This document shows positions 20,676-23,036 of a stretch of 23,036 nt of DNA, piece after piece. Both the position numbers and the translations under genes were made by a program. Position 1 is the stretch's first letter; each line of letters starts with the position of its first letter. The stretch comes from an uncultured Lachnospiraceae bacterium (GTDB lineage Bacteria; Bacillota; Clostridia; Lachnospirales; Lachnospiraceae), in the NCBI GenBank assembly GCA_910588895.1, contig CAJUSS010000049.1:1-23036 (forward strand), written 5' to 3'. Below the pieces are notes generated by a model that saw only the letters and a list, made by a program, of their open reading frames with translations, was not told the origin of the DNA and made no database searches.

Positions 20676-22994
20676 CTACATCAGCTCACGGATCCTGCCC
20701 CGCAGCCCCGAATACCGCCTCTGCTCCATCCCGTTATCCACCATACTCTGGAAGATCTGAGGGATGCCCACCAGGCAGACGCACTGTCTGGCCCGGGTCA
20801 CTGCCGTATAGATCAGATTCCGCGTCATCAGCATCTTAGGACCGGTAAAGAGGGGGAGCACCACCGCCGGGTACTCGCTGCCCTGGGATTTATGTATGGT
20901 AATGGCATAGGCCAGCTCCAGCTCCTCCAGCTGCTTAAACGTATACTCCACCAGCTTCCCTTCATCAAAGCACACGGTCACCAGCTCGGCCAGCTCATTG
21001 ATATCCTGGATGATGCCGATGTCCCCATTGAACACGCCCAGGCCCTTATCCACCGGGATATCATAATGGTTCCGGACCTCCCACTGGATCTGGTAGTTAT
21101 TTTTGACCTGCATCACCTTATCGCCCACCCGGTAGATCGTGCGGCCCACTTCTTTTTCCTTTTTATCCGGTGAGGGCGGGTTTAAAAATCCCTGGAAGAT
21201 CCCGTTCAACCGCTCCACCCCCAGAGCGCCCTTGCGCATAGGGGTCATGATCTGGATGTCAAAGGGGTCCGCATGGACATAGCCAGGCAGCTTTTTCTGG
21301 ACCAGGGTCAGCATGGCGCTGATGATCGCGTCCGGCTCTTCCCGGCGGATAAAAAGAAAATCCCTGCTCCTCTTTCCAAGATCGATCCGATCCCCGTCAT
21401 GGATCCGATGGGCGTTCATCACGATATCGCTCTCCGCCGCCTGCCGGAAGATCTTCGTCAGCTTCACCACCGGAAACGCGTCGCTCTCGATGATATCCTT
21501 CAGCACGTTCCCCGGGCCCACGCTGGGGAGCTGGTCCACATCCCCCACCAAGATCAGCCGGGTCCCCACGGTCACCGCCCTCAAGAGCGAATGGATCAGG
21601 TGGATATCTACCATGGACATCTCATCCACGATCACCACATCCCCGTCCAGGGGGTTCTCCTCATTCCGCTCAAAGCGCATCCCGCCGGGCGAGGCGTCCT
21701 TTTCCCCTGGTATCCCTCCGCTCAGCTCCAGCAGCCGGTGGATGGTCCTGGCTTCCTTGCCGGTGGCCTCCGTCATCCGTTTCGCCGCCCGGCCGGTGGG
21801 CGCCGCCAGCAAGATCTCCATCCCCTCCTGCTCAAAGAAGCGGATGATCGTATTGATCGTGGTGGTCTTGCCGGTGCCGGGGCCTCCTGTGATGACCAAA
21901 AGACCGCAGTTCACCGCCTGACGCACGGCCTCGGCCTGCAGCTCATCCAGGCTGAGCGTCTCCTCCTCCTCGATCCGGCGCAGACGCTCGTCGATCTGGC
22001 TGCGCGGAACATCCCCGCGGATGTTCAGATCGTGGAGCATCTTCGCCGTGTTCAGCTCCAGGTAATGATACTGCGCCGCGTAGACCGCCCGCAGAGGACA
22101 GTCCTCTCCCGCCGTCCCTGCCCCCTCTTCCTCCGGCAGCCCCGGCTGGTCCGTCACCTGCGCCCGAAAAGGATCCGATGTCCTTTGTCTCCTGTTTTCC
22201 TTCACGATGATCCGCTTGTCGATCTGCATGTCCATCAGATGCTTTTCCATCAGTCCGGGGGCCACCGCCAAAAGCTCGGATGCCTGGGCCAAAAGCTCTT
22301 CCTGGGGAAGAAAGGTATGCCCATTCCCCACCGCCTGCAAAAGCGTGTATAAAAGGCCGCACCGGATACGCTGGTCCGAATCCGTGAAGATCCCCACCCG
22401 CTGGGCGATCTCATCCGCCAGCTTAAAGCCTACACCTGGGATATCATCGGCAAGCTGATACGGGTTTTCCCTGATCACGGAATAAAGCCGCGGGCCATAT
22501 TCCTGGAAGATCTTCCCCGCCAGATTCATGGAGATGCCATAGCTCTGGAGGAAGAGCATCGCCTGGCGCATCTCCTTCTTTTCCTGGACCTGCTCTCCGA
22601 TCGCCATGGCCATCTTCTCGCTGATCCCTTTGATCTGGGCCAGGCATTCCGGCTCCTCCTCCATGATCCGAAAGGTATCCGCCTTGAACCGCCGGACGAT
22701 CCGGCCGGCCAGAGCCGCCCCAACGCCTTTGATCGCGCCGGACCCTAAGTAGCGCTCCATGGAAAGGGTATCCTCCGGTGTCTTCACCTGATAGCTCTCC
22801 ACCTGGAGCTGTTCGCCGTAAAGAGGATGCTCGGTCATGGTGCCGGTGGCCTCCACCATCTCACCCTCGCTGATGTAATGGAAATTCCCCACCAGGATCG
22901 TCTCGCTGCCCTCTGTGTTCAGGCTGAGCACCGTATAGCCATTGTCCTCATTCCGATATTTGATCCGCTCTACATATCCTGTAACTGTCGCCAT
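20676..22994 (-). CDS. recD2: ATP-dependent RecD2-type DNA helicase
   Basis: A 772-residue 5'-3' superfamily 1B helicase, RecD2 being the form found in bacteria without RecBC partners; it acts in DNA repair and replication-fork maintenance. An OB-like N-terminal region (VTGYVERIKYRNEDNGYTV) and helix-hairpin-helix repeats (GVGAALAGRIV, QIKGISEKMA, IPGVGFKLADEIA) precede the motor: Walker A GGPGTGKTT (370-378), PTGRAAKRM, Walker B VVIVDEMSM (453-461), motif III LVGDVDQLPSVGPG, then AITIHKSQGSEYP and YTAVTRAR near the C-terminus. A low-complexity insert (~268-300) sits before the motor. The ATG at 22994 follows AAAGGACAGAT. It is the first gene of this minus cluster visible here; its promoter lies beyond or near the right edge. 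Confidence 0.95.
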   Translation of the reverse strand: MATVTGYVERIKYRNEDNGYTVLSLNTEGSETILVGNFHYISEGEMVEATGTMTEHPLYGEQLQVESYQVKTPEDTLSMERYLGSGAIKGVGAALAGRIVRRFKADTFRIMEEEPECLAQIKGISEKMAMAIGEQVQEKKEMRQAMLFLQSYGISMNLAGKIFQEYGPRLYSVIRENPYQLADDIPGVGFKLADEIAQRVGIFTDSDQRIRCGLLYTLLQAVGNGHTFLPQEELLAQASELLAVAPGLMEKHLMDMQIDKRIIVKENRRQRTSDPFRAQVTDQPGLPEEEGAGTAGEDCPLRAVYAAQYHYLELNTAKMLHDLNIRGDVPRSQIDERLRRIEEEETLSLDELQAEAVRQAVNCGLLVITGGPGTGKTTTINTIIRFFEQEGMEILLAAPTGRAAKRMTEATGKEARTIHRLLELSGGIPGEKDASPGGMRFERNEENPLDGDVVIVDEMSMVDIHLIHSLLRAVTVGTRLILVGDVDQLPSVGPGNVLKDIIESDAFPVVKLTKIFRQAAESDIVMNAHRIHDGDRIDLGKRSRDFLFIRREEPDAIISAMLTLVQKKLPGYVHADPFDIQIMTPMRKGALGVERLNGIFQGFLNPPSPDKKEKEVGRTIYRVGDKVMQVKNNYQIQWEVRNHYDIPVDKGLGVFNGDIGIIQDINELAELVTVCFDEGKLVEYTFKQLEELELAYAITIHKSQGSEYPAVVLPLFTGPKMLMTRNLIYTAVTRARQCVCLVGIPQIFQSMVDNGMEQRRYSGLRGRIRELM

Positions 22995-23036
22995 ATCTGT
23001 CCTTTATCCCCACAGCCGCCTGACCGATCAGTCAAA

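Noticed and set aside
21273..22352. 359-codon plus-strand frame
   Set aside because: Antisense shadow of recD2; composition is dominated by His, Arg, Leu and Asp from reversed GC-rich codons.
1..23036. CRISPR arrays, tRNA or rRNA genes, insertion sequences, prophage
   Set aside because: No regular repeat-spacer pattern, tRNA-like cloverleaf, rRNA segment, transposase or phage gene was recognised anywhere in the window.

Overview
The window reads as a chromosomal segment of a strictly anaerobic, fairly GC-rich Firmicute, probably a Clostridia/Lachnospiraceae-type gut bacterium. This is inferred from strong AGGAGG-type ribosome binding sites, sigma-A promoters of TTGACA-17-TATAAT form, two [FeFe]-hydrogenase-family proteins, RecD2, and an rpsO-pnp pair. 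No species can be named from the sequence alone.

Layout, left to right. (1) 1-2281, minus strand: rpsO with a consensus promoter and structured leader, a terminator-like hairpin, a long structured leader, then the first ~497 codons of pnp, which runs off the left edge. (2) 2320-4570: a LytTR-type regulator and the azlC-azlD branched-chain amino acid exporter pair, all minus. Just beyond the regulator lie CTTTCG repeats at helical spacing next to a possible promoter for a very short RNA. (3) 4483-5493, plus: a PflX-type radical SAM protein whose promoter faces the azl promoter head-on, so the two transcripts overlap at their 5' ends. (4) 5591-6260, minus: no usable ORF, but a perfect consensus promoter with three phased A-tracts upstream, several supported helices and a terminator at the far end. 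I interpret this as a ~600-nt noncoding RNA gene and regard it as the main discovery candidate. (5) 6466-7544, minus: a secreted L,D-transpeptidase with its own terminator.

(6) 7770-12549, minus: a four-gene hydrogenase operon transcribed as thioredoxin-like [2Fe-2S] ferredoxin, PAS-containing sensory [FeFe] hydrogenase (HydS type), PP2C/SpoIIE-like phosphatase, and a monomeric group-B-like [FeFe] hydrogenase. The sensor probably reports H2 or redox state through its PAS region to the phosphatase. (7) 12640-16558, plus, divergent from the hydrogenase operon: a lipoprotein solute-binding protein, a single polypeptide fusing an ABC permease to its ATPase, and a translationally coupled membrane-anchored protein of unknown function. 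(8) 16559-17001: a rearrangement scar with two oppositely oriented fragments of an ABC exporter, an operator-like inverted repeat and a 17-bp perfect palindrome. (9) 17002-22994, minus: recD2, comF, precorrin-2 dehydrogenase, hemC and a maltose/galactoside-type O-acetyltransferase. The tetrapyrrole pair is translationally adjacent; the rest may be separate units.
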